16,416 bases of DNA, from assembly GCA_902797525.1 (NCBI GenBank), contig CADBSZ010000174.1:1-16416 (forward strand), given 5' to 3'. Positions 1 to 6,655 of this stretch are shown here, piece after piece (the first letter of the stretch is position 1; each line of letters opens with the position of its first letter). The position numbers were made by a program, and so were the translations under genes. Under the pieces are notes generated by a model, which saw nothing but the letters and a program-made list of their open reading frames with translations, ran no database searches and was not told the origin of the DNA. This DNA comes from an uncultured Ruminococcus sp. GTDB taxonomy: Bacteria > Bacillota > Clostridia > Oscillospirales > Acutalibacteraceae.

Positions 1-20
1 ATCTTTTAGCTGCATAAAAA

Positions 21-48
21 AGCGCAGTAGTCGCTAAACTACTACGCT
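21..48. other. Stem-loop of unknown role near left edge
   Basis: Two 11-base arms (21-31 and 38-48) are complementary except for one C/A mismatch and enclose a 6-base loop. No T-run follows on either strand, so it is not a standard intrinsic terminator. It lies in 84 bases where I see no coding sequence. It could be the end of an upstream transcript or a remnant of a repeat. Confidence 0.4.
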
Positions 49-84
49 TGTAAATATTAAGTCCAACTTTTGGGGGTCACGTCA

Positions 85-110
85 AAAGCCCGATTTTATC
101 GGGCTTTTTT
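85..110 (+). terminator. Rho-independent terminator of an upstream gene outside the window
   Basis: An AAAGCCCGAT arm (85-94) pairs with ATCGGGCTTT and runs into a T-tract ending near 110. It would end a transcript entering from the left, and it separates that transcript from the promoter of the acyltransferase gene at 273. Confidence 0.8.
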
Positions 111-161
111 CGTTTCAGAACCAAGATGCTTTTGTGACGAATGTTTCTTTACTAAATGTAA

Positions 162-190
162 TGGACAAGTTAAATTGAATATAGTATGAT
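162..190 (+). promoter_or_regulatory. Sigma-A-type promoter for the condensation-like gene
   Basis: TGGACA (162-167) and TATGAT (185-190) are separated by 17 bp, each differing from the consensus by one base. The surrounding DNA is very A+T-rich. The predicted leader of about 75 bases ends in GGAG (261-264), 8 bases before the ATG at 273. Apart from this promoter, 111-272 holds nothing I can name. Confidence 0.6.
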
Positions 191-272
191 ATTTCTGCGA
201 TATATTGAAATTAATTTTTGATTGCTATAGAAAAACATTCAAAGATATAATATTAGGATTGGAGAAAAAGAA

Positions 273-1514
273 ATGTCAAAATTCTATGACCCAATGCTTT
301 ATTTAAGCGCTTCGGGAAACGCCAACACAATGGGATGCACTGTTACGCTGGATGAGCCGATAGACGGAGATATCCTTGCGGAAACAGCAGAATTATTACG
401 GGAAAGATTTCCGTATTTATATATTCGGGCAAAAAAGACAGAGAATGATATCATTCCGATTCCAAATCCGCTTCCGATTACAGTCAGAAACACTTGGAAT
501 CCGATTGTATTTAATACAGAAGCGTCGAATTATCACCTCATGGCAATCAAATATGAAGGAAACCGGCTTGCAGTTGAGATTCTTCACTGTATAACAGACG
601 GCGCAGGCTTTTTACCATATATCAAAAGTCTGCTTTTTATATACCTGAGCAAAAAATATCATCTTACTCTCGATTCCACAGGTTTTCGGCTCCCCGGGCA
701 GGCAATACCCGAAACAGAGAGCGGAAATCCGTTTGCGCATTTTGATATTGACGCGGCAGAAGCACCGCTTTATCAGAAGAAGCCCATCGAGGACTTTTAC
801 AGAATCAATCCGGGCACCAAGGGCAAAAATCACATTTTCTATTTAAGACTTCCCGAAGGGGAGGTCATGCGTTATTGCCGTGAGAACGACGGAAGTCCCA
901 ACGCTTTGTTAGCGGTTATCCTTGCAAGAGCTATCCGAAAAACCGATCCCGAAAGTGAAAAAACAATTAATATGACGATTGCAGTAAATCACAAGGCAAT
1001 GCTCGGTAACCGAGATAATTACCGGCAATTTGCCAATGTAGCTGAAATTGATTTTCCAAAAGACCGAGAGAATGAGAACATCGAAAGAATGTGTACCGTT
1101 ACCCGCGGAAAGCTGATGCTACAGGCTCAGCCCGAGAATTCTCTTTGGCATTTAAAGTCATTAAAAGCAAGGCGTCAAAAGCTTGATATGATGCCGCTGC
1201 AAATGAAGTTTGATGTATTGGGAAAAGCCTCCGGCACCGCAAGATGGACTGCTGCTGTTTCTTATACAGACAACAGAAGCTTTGGGGTGTTGGATCCATA
1301 CATAAAAGAGGTGTATTTTCTGGCAGAACCGACTGTTATCGACGCTGTTATCGAAGTAGCCTGCGTCAACCACGGCTTCTATTTGGCATTTATACAGAAT
1401 TTCCCGGACAATTATTTATTCAAAGCATTTTTAGATAAACTCACCGAGGCAGCGATTCCTTATCAGCTTATATGCGACGAGGAATTCAGACTTTGCGATA
1501 TCACATGGGAATAA
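273..1514 (+). CDS. Stand-alone condensation-domain-like acyltransferase
   Basis: This 413-residue protein looks like a member of the CoA-dependent acyltransferase superfamily (NRPS condensation domains, wax-ester synthases, alcohol acetyltransferases). The main evidence is the HxxxDG active-site motif, seen as HCITDG at residues 105-110, followed by a hydrophobic helix as in these enzymes. Near residue 330 a stretch beginning SYTDNRSFG sits where the second half-domain normally carries its structural DFGWG-like motif. The length is about that of one complete two-lobed domain, with no carrier or adenylation domain attached. No signal peptide or membrane segment is visible, so it is probably cytosolic. 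The start is supported by GGAG 8 bases upstream and by the promoter at 162-190. It converges on the NRPS/esterase operon, which has its own C domain, so the two may act on the same product; that is inference. Acceptor and donor are unknown. Base composition looks more A+T-rich than that of its neighbours. Confidence 0.75.
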   Translation: MSKFYDPMLYLSASGNANTMGCTVTLDEPIDGDILAETAELLRERFPYLYIRAKKTENDIIPIPNPLPITVRNTWNPIVFNTEASNYHLMAIKYEGNRLAVEILHCITDGAGFLPYIKSLLFIYLSKKYHLTLDSTGFRLPGQAIPETESGNPFAHFDIDAAEAPLYQKKPIEDFYRINPGTKGKNHIFYLRLPEGEVMRYCRENDGSPNALLAVILARAIRKTDPESEKTINMTIAVNHKAMLGNRDNYRQFANVAEIDFPKDRENENIERMCTVTRGKLMLQAQPENSLWHLKSLKARRQKLDMMPLQMKFDVLGKASGTARWTAAVSYTDNRSFGVLDPYIKEVYFLAEPTVIDAVIEVACVNHGFYLAFIQNFPDNYLFKAFLDKLTEAAIPYQLICDEEFRLCDITWE

Positions 1515-1556
1515 TTGAAGCCACTGTTCTTGGCTATTCAATTTCTAAAAACATAA

Positions 1557-1597
1557 ACAAGGCAGAAGAAAACAACCAGCTTTTCTTCTGCCTTTGT
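1557..1597. terminator. Bidirectional terminator between convergent genes
   Basis: A long stem is formed by ACAAGGCAGAAGAAAA (1557-1572) and TTTTCTTCTGCCTTTGT (1581-1597), with an 8-base loop and a single bulged base. T-rich tracts follow on both strands. It lies between the stop codons at 1514 (+) and 1614 (-) and can serve both units. Confidence 0.75.
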
Positions 1598-1613
1598 CTT
1601 TGATTATTTTTCG

Positions 1614-3290
1614 TTAGCTTTCAATCAGCTTCACGGCAAAATATGCTGCTGCCGCTGCTCCCGAAAGCGTCATCAGCACGCCTGCAATCGCCTTGCGAAC
1701 AAAGGGAACATTATAGTTCAGTGACGCGTAGGACGGATTAATCATGCGGCTCAACAGGGGAGAGAGCAGCTTGCGTTGACTCTGTAATATATCCTTAGCA
1801 ACATGCGGTTCATTGGAAATCACCAGTGACGCGCGTCCTTTCTCATCATATGGCTGCCACTGCAATTCATCTGTTGACGGGTTGCCGGTTCGTGCAAAAT
1901 TTGTCCATAGCTGCATCACAGTGTCTGAAATCACCTCGTCGGCGCGTTCGCCGGTGTAGATAGTTTCTTCGAGATTGCCGAACACATACGCAAGCTCAAC
2001 AGCATGGCACGCTTTACGCAGCGGAAGCGCGGACGGAACCGTCCAATAATACATATATGTCCTTCCGCCGTTTTTAGCGTGTTCCTCCGCCTGATGAATA
2101 GCCGGAAGCCGGAACATGATTTCATTGTAAAATTCCGTCATGCGCCACACGCTGTGTCCGCTCAGGCCGCGCATAAACAGTTTAACGCGTTTTTTCTCCT
2201 CAGGATTCAAGACCTTCAAATCGTTTTCATATTTCACGGGAACCGTAAAGCGATAGGGAACAATGCCGCCGATTTCTCCAATCCAATAATTCATCTCATT
2301 GGAATTGGTGCCAATCAAAATATCTACGTCGGAAGTTTCTCCCTGTTCATAGGGGAGATACGGATTCAGCGGAATCAGCTTGCCGTCTCGTTGCGGAAAA
2401 TTGTTGATATGATTGACCTTTTCGTTGACAAGCATCAATTCCTGTTCGGTCAAATTCATCAAATCCTGCATAGATTTCGCCTTGGTTTCCTTGAGCAGTT
2501 GCTCGGTAAAAGCCCGGCATTCCTCTTTGGAGAAGGTGAGCGCCACCGATCCGCTTTCCGCGATAACGCGCCGAAACAATCCCTTTGCGCTTGGAATAAT
2601 CGGCAAAAGCGAAACACTGCCGCCGCCTGCGGACTCACCGAAAATAGTTACGTTGTCGGGATCGCCGCCAAACGCCGCAATATTTTTCTGAATCCAGCGC
2701 AGCGCTTCAATTTGGTCAAGCAAACCGAGGTTCGGCGAATCGGAAAACGCCTCGCCGCCCTTTATGCTGCTGAAATCAACAAAGCCCATCAAACCGATAC
2801 GGTAACCGACCGTCACCAAAATAATATCGCTTTGCTTGCTGACAAAGTTTCTTCCGTCATACATCGGGTCGGCAGTTCCGCCCCAGCCGTAAGAACCGCC
2901 GTGAAAAAACACCATCACCGGCTTATCGGGCGTTTTGTCCGATTCATTCAGCCAAATATTCAGATATAAGCAATCCTCACCCTGCGGATAATAGGACGCA
3001 ACTTCGGTTTTCCATTCGGTTTGAATCGGAGATTTTCCGTTGTAATACGCTTCAAACACACCGTCGCTGTCATCAACAGGCTGCGGCGCTTGCCAGCGCA
3101 GGGCGTCCACGGGCGGCTTTGCAAAGGGGATTCCCTTAAAAACAAGGACATTTCCGGCTCTGCCGCCGATAAAGGTGCCGTTTTTGCAGTGCGCAGCAAG
3201 GGCTTCGTCATACTCATCTGAAACGGGATGATTCTCACCGTAGCATTTGCGTATATCAACCTGCGATTCGTTCTTGCTTTTTAAATTCAT
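1614..3290 (-). CDS. Type B carboxylesterase with C-terminal membrane anchor
   Basis: This 558-residue alpha/beta hydrolase belongs to the carboxylesterase type B / para-nitrobenzyl esterase family, which hydrolyses esters. Visible signatures are FKGIPFAKPP (51-60), GEDCLYLNIW (104-113), the oxyanion-hole loop HGGSYGWGG (130-138) and the nucleophile elbow GESAGG around Ser220. Glu332 (in GTNSNEMNYW) and His429 (in KACHAVELAYVF) fit the rest of the triad. The N-terminus lacks a signal peptide, but residues about 533-554 form a hydrophobic, alanine-rich helix flanked by basic residues, so the protein is probably tail-anchored with a cytosolic catalytic domain. The ATG overlaps the stop of the upstream NRPS as ATGA (3287-3290), and the nearby Shine-Dalgarno sequence is weak, which suggests translational coupling. 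As last gene of the NRPS operon it may release, trim or inactivate the NRPS product; that role is inference. The family is very broad, so the substrate cannot be read from sequence. Confidence 0.88.
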   Translation of the reverse strand: MNLKSKNESQVDIRKCYGENHPVSDEYDEALAAHCKNGTFIGGRAGNVLVFKGIPFAKPPVDALRWQAPQPVDDSDGVFEAYYNGKSPIQTEWKTEVASYYPQGEDCLYLNIWLNESDKTPDKPVMVFFHGGSYGWGGTADPMYDGRNFVSKQSDIILVTVGYRIGLMGFVDFSSIKGGEAFSDSPNLGLLDQIEALRWIQKNIAAFGGDPDNVTIFGESAGGGSVSLLPIIPSAKGLFRRVIAESGSVALTFSKEECRAFTEQLLKETKAKSMQDLMNLTEQELMLVNEKVNHINNFPQRDGKLIPLNPYLPYEQGETSDVDILIGTNSNEMNYWIGEIGGIVPYRFTVPVKYENDLKVLNPEEKKRVKLFMRGLSGHSVWRMTEFYNEIMFRLPAIHQAEEHAKNGGRTYMYYWTVPSALPLRKACHAVELAYVFGNLEETIYTGERADEVISDTVMQLWTNFARTGNPSTDELQWQPYDEKGRASLVISNEPHVAKDILQSQRKLLSPLLSRMINPSYASLNYNVPFVRKAIAGVLMTLSGAAAAAYFAVKLIES

Positions 3291-6274
3291 TTCTTTTTAC
3301 TGAATACTCCTTTAATGGTTTCAAAAAAGTTCTTTTTATTGTTGTATTTTTTGCGCAGCTCGGCAACGGTGACGTCGGTTTGAGAATTGTGCGTCACAAG
3401 TCCCTGTGCCACACGGATAAAGAGATCCTTAAAATTATCCATACTGTCGTCGTCATAGAGACTTGACGTGTAGTCCATCATCAAAACCAAGCCGTCCTCG
3501 CCGTCAAGAATTTCCATATCAAGAACCGTTTGTGAAGCAGCCTGGTTCTGACGAATATCAACTGTTTCTATATCCATTCCGTCAAATCCGCCCATATCGC
3601 GAATATCCTGCTGATACAGCAGATATGCCGCTTCGCTTTCACCAACCTGATCATTAATATCCACATAGGGATAACAGCTGTGTTCAATGCCCTTTTGCAC
3701 CTGATTGTGCACATCGGCAAACAGCTCGCGCAGCGTCATGTCATTCTTAAAGCGGACACCGACAGGCAACTCACGGAACAAAAGACCTACAGAATTCATG
3801 GCGAGCATGTCTTCTCTGCCGTTGTAAATCCACGAAAGCTTAATGTCATCCTTTTTGTTGTAAATAGAAATCGCCAGCGCCAAAACAGAAATGAAAAATT
3901 CGTTGCGGCTGATACGGTAATGGCGCTCCATTGCCTTCATCTGAGGCTGTTCAATGCCAATCGGCGCAAGCACTTCGCCCATTTCATTTTCGCGCGATTC
4001 ATGATCGGTTTTAGGATAGCTTGACCATTCAATGCCGTCAAATTTATCTTCAAAATACTTTTTGCTTTCCTCGTAAAATTCGCTCTTAACCTCGTCCTCA
4101 CGATTCTGCAAAATGAGATAATACAAGTCGGGATCGGGCTGCATACCCATATACGCCTTTCCGACATTTTGCATAAACACCTTTAATGATGTGCCGTCAA
4201 AGAGCGTGTGGTGCACGTCAAAGAAAATGTAGCCGTTCTTTTCGGTTTCGAACACACGGCAGCGGTGCAGACAGCCGCCGATAATCTTAAAGGGCTGCAC
4301 CAAATTATCCTTGATGTTATTGAACTCAAACTCGCTGACCTTTTCCACGCGAATGTCCTGAAGCACTTCGGGCGTGTAGCGCTGTACAACTTCACCGTCG
4401 TCATTGAAATGGAAGGTGGTAAGCAGCGCGGAATGGTTACGGATAGCCGTGCGCATGGCGTCCGCCATCTTTTGCATGTCGAACATATCCTTGTCCATTT
4501 TCATCATCGTGAACAGGTTATACATCGTTGACTTCGGAGTGTAGAGCTGGTAATCCACCATATAGAGCTGTTCAACTGTCAGCGGATGCTCCACCTTCAT
4601 GGAACGGGCGTTCTTAATCTCAGGCGCTTCACCGTCGTCGGCAGCATGGTTTTCTTCATACAGCGCGGCGATTTTTTTCGGGGTTCTGCCTCTGAAAATT
4701 TCACTCGCGTTCAGTCCTGGAAGTCCGCTTTCGGTAATAACGCGAATCGAACCGAGGGAGTCGCCGCCCAGTTCATAGAAGTCGTCGTTAATGCCCATCT
4801 TATCCAGCTTGAGCACAGCGGCCATTGCGGTGCACAGCTTTTCCTGGGTTTCGTTTTCCGGTGCGGCATAATCGGTTTTAAAGTTGGACGCGTCGGGCTT
4901 AGGCAGCGCCTTTCTGTCCATTTTTCCGTTAGCCTTGAGCGGAACCTTGTCTATCTTCATGTAATAGGCAGGAATCATGTAATACGGCAGGCGCTTTGAC
5001 AATTCCTCGCGCATTTTGTCGTTATCAACCTCCACATCGGCGGTATAATAGGCGCAAAGATAGCTTTTTCCGTTTTCCTCAAAGCCGCGTGCAGCCGCCC
5101 AGTCGATTCCGAGCACCTGTTTTACGGACGCCTCAATTTCGGCAGGCTCAATACGGTTGCCGTTAATCTTAATCATATCGCCCGAACGGCCGAGCAGAAC
5201 ATAGTTGCCGTTTTCGTCCTTACGCGCCAAATCGCCTGTGTGATAAATGCCGTTTTGGAATGCCATTTCGGTTTCCCCGGGCAAATTCATATAGCCGCGC
5301 ACATAGGGATTTTCAAAGCACAGCTCGCCGATTTCGCCGTCCTGCACTTCTTCTCCGTCCTCGTTGAGTAAGAGGATTTTGCAGTCAATTTCCGGCTTTC
5401 CGATGGGGCAGGTTTCGTAGGATTTATCAATTTGGAACACGCCAACGGCAAAGCCGCTTTCGCTTGCCGCGTAAATGTTAATCAAATCAACGCTTTTGTT
5501 ATACACATTGTTGGCAGGCTCGCTTCCCACAAACAGCATGCGCAGGAACGGTCCGGTTTGGTTTCCGAGCATACGGACATAGGACGGCGTAAGGAAGGTA
5601 ACGGAAATGCGCTTTTCCACAAAGAACTTTTTGAGCGCCATCGGATTCTTGATGGTGGCGTAGCTGACAACAAAGGTTTTGCCGCCGCAAATGCTGAGCG
5701 CCTTCAAAATTACGATTACGGAAGCGACGAAGTTCATGGGGGCAAGCAGCGCCAGTCTGTCCTTGCCGTTAAAAGGATTCTTTCCGTCAACGGCAATGGA
5801 ATCCACGGCGCGCATTAAATTGCCGTACTCATGCAGCACGCCTTTGGGGTTGCCGGTGGTGCCGGAGGTATAAATTGCATAAGCCGCGTCATGGTCACCG
5901 GCAGTAACATAACCGCTCTTGGGCGCGGTGTTCATTACATCCTCCCAGTTTGCGGCAGAAAGCTCCGCCTTGCAGCCGCAGTCGTCGCGGATAAACGCAA
6001 TTCGCTCAGGCGCATAGGTGTCTTCCACCAACGCCCACGCTGCGCCGGATTTCCACACGCCGACCATAGCGATAATCGGCATAATGCCGCGCGGCAGATT
6101 AATCAGAACAAAATCCTCCTTGCCGATACCCTGCGCAGACCAATACGCATACACTCTGCCGCTCAGCTCGTCAAGCTGGGAATAGGTAATACCCTTGGAA
6201 TGCGCCTCGTCAAACAGAATGGAAGCATTGGGATTTTCTTTTGTATATTGTTCAAGTAATTCTAAAATTGTCAT
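3287..6274 (-). CDS. Nonribosomal peptide synthetase, A-PCP-C architecture
   Basis: This 995-residue cytosolic enzyme would activate a carboxylic acid with ATP, load it on a phosphopantetheine arm and transfer it to an acceptor. The adenylation domain (about 1-465) shows YTSGTTGNPKG (135-145), YAASESG (268-274), YHTGDLA (344-350), GRSGDMIKINGNRIEPAEIE (362-381) and the catalytic Lys451 in NGKMDR. The carrier domain (about 470-545) has FYELGGDSLGSI with attachment Ser506. The condensation domain (about 560-965) has HHTLFDG (688-694) and a C5-like VGLLFRELPV stretch. The protein ends in a basic tail (FFETIKGVFSKKK). No thioesterase or reductase domain is present, and condensation comes last, so release probably occurs by C-domain transfer to a free amine or alcohol. 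The A-domain position equivalent to Asp235 of GrsA appears to be Val183, which argues against an ordinary alpha-amino acid substrate. The start codon has AGGTG just upstream and lies 13 bp after the STAS gene. The product is unknown. Confidence 0.9.
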   Translation of the reverse strand: MTILELLEQYTKENPNASILFDEAHSKGITYSQLDELSGRVYAYWSAQGIGKEDFVLINLPRGIMPIIAMVGVWKSGAAWALVEDTYAPERIAFIRDDCGCKAELSAANWEDVMNTAPKSGYVTAGDHDAAYAIYTSGTTGNPKGVLHEYGNLMRAVDSIAVDGKNPFNGKDRLALLAPMNFVASVIVILKALSICGGKTFVVSYATIKNPMALKKFFVEKRISVTFLTPSYVRMLGNQTGPFLRMLFVGSEPANNVYNKSVDLINIYAASESGFAVGVFQIDKSYETCPIGKPEIDCKILLLNEDGEEVQDGEIGELCFENPYVRGYMNLPGETEMAFQNGIYHTGDLARKDENGNYVLLGRSGDMIKINGNRIEPAEIEASVKQVLGIDWAAARGFEENGKSYLCAYYTADVEVDNDKMREELSKRLPYYMIPAYYMKIDKVPLKANGKMDRKALPKPDASNFKTDYAAPENETQEKLCTAMAAVLKLDKMGINDDFYELGGDSLGSIRVITESGLPGLNASEIFRGRTPKKIAALYEENHAADDGEAPEIKNARSMKVEHPLTVEQLYMVDYQLYTPKSTMYNLFTMMKMDKDMFDMQKMADAMRTAIRNHSALLTTFHFNDDGEVVQRYTPEVLQDIRVEKVSEFEFNNIKDNLVQPFKIIGGCLHRCRVFETEKNGYIFFDVHHTLFDGTSLKVFMQNVGKAYMGMQPDPDLYYLILQNREDEVKSEFYEESKKYFEDKFDGIEWSSYPKTDHESRENEMGEVLAPIGIEQPQMKAMERHYRISRNEFFISVLALAISIYNKKDDIKLSWIYNGREDMLAMNSVGLLFRELPVGVRFKNDMTLRELFADVHNQVQKGIEHSCYPYVDINDQVGESEAAYLLYQQDIRDMGGFDGMDIETVDIRQNQAASQTVLDMEILDGEDGLVLMMDYTSSLYDDDSMDNFKDLFIRVAQGLVTHNSQTDVTVAELRKKYNNKKNFFETIKGVFSKKK

Positions 6275-6287
6275 AGCGCACCTGTCG

Positions 6288-6584
6288 TTAATTATAAGTT
6301 AAAATTTCGTCAAAGCCTGTTACTTCAAACACATCGCTTACTGCTTCGTTTACGTTGGTCAGCTTCATCTCTCCCTGCGTCATCATTTTCTTCTGTAAAG
6401 AAAGCAGTGCACGCAAGCCTGCCGAAGAAACATAATTGACATTCTTAAAATCGAGAATCAGCTCAGTGATGCCGTCGAGATGCGGTCTGACTCCCTGCTC
6501 AAATTCCGGCGCAGTAGCCGTGTCAATTCTGCCGTCAACGGTTACGGTCATGACAGTGCCTGCGGTTTTTCTTTTTAAGTTCAT
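6288..6584 (-). CDS. STAS-domain anti-anti-sigma factor (RsbV/SpoIIAA-like)
   Basis: This 98-residue protein is a single STAS domain. In this family the dephosphorylated form binds an anti-sigma kinase (RsbW/SpoIIAB type) and frees its partner; phosphorylation of a conserved serine blocks binding. The pattern VDGRIDTATAPEFE (17-30), LILDFKNVNYVSSAGLRALL (42-61) and a GFDEIL ending is typical. Aligning SSAGL with DSSGL of SpoIIAA makes Ser54 the likely phosphoacceptor. I chose the ATG at 6584 because AAAGGAG lies 8 bases upstream. A longer reading from a TTG at 6644 would add a lysine-rich, A+T-rich leader and ignore that site. It follows the phosphatase gene by 71 bp, and the phosphatase is its likely activator. 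No cognate kinase or sigma factor is encoded in the window, so its target may be encoded elsewhere or may be the NRPS pathway itself. Confidence 0.9.
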   Translation of the reverse strand: MNLKRKTAGTVMTVTVDGRIDTATAPEFEQGVRPHLDGITELILDFKNVNYVSSAGLRALLSLQKKMMTQGEMKLTNVNEAVSDVFEVTGFDEILTYN

Positions 6585-6592
6585 TGCAAAAA

Positions 6593-6599
6593 CTCCTTT
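6593..6599 (-). promoter_or_regulatory. Ribosome binding site fixing the STAS start
   Basis: AAAGGAG on the minus strand sits 8 bases before the ATG at 6584. It decides between that start and an upstream in-frame TTG at 6644. Confidence 0.8.
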
Positions 6600-6655
6600 A
6601 TAAAATATTTTTTTAATTTTTTTCAGCAGCGCTCGGCTGCACAAAGAACGATTGT

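Noticed and set aside
1..84. End of a gene entering from the left
   Set aside because: All frames contain early stops or give no recognisable sequence. Only a stem-loop and the terminator at 85-110 can be supported.
2004..2969. Open frame of 321 codons on the plus strand inside the carboxylesterase gene
   Set aside because: It is antisense to a clear esterase with complete motifs. Its predicted protein is rich in His, Arg, Asn and Gln with no recognisable domain, as expected of a shadow frame.
3287..6274. Possible role of the PP2C protein as sporulation SpoIIE and of the STAS protein as SpoIIAA
   Set aside because: The phosphatase has two membrane helices and a HAMP domain, not the ten-helix N-terminus of SpoIIE. 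The STAS gene is not followed by spoIIAB and sigF; an NRPS gene follows instead.
6600..6650. GC-rich hairpin (GCAGC, 5-base loop, GCTGC) between the phosphatase and STAS genes as a terminator
   Set aside because: On the minus strand the stem is followed by an A-run, not a T-run, so it should not stop transcription of the operon.
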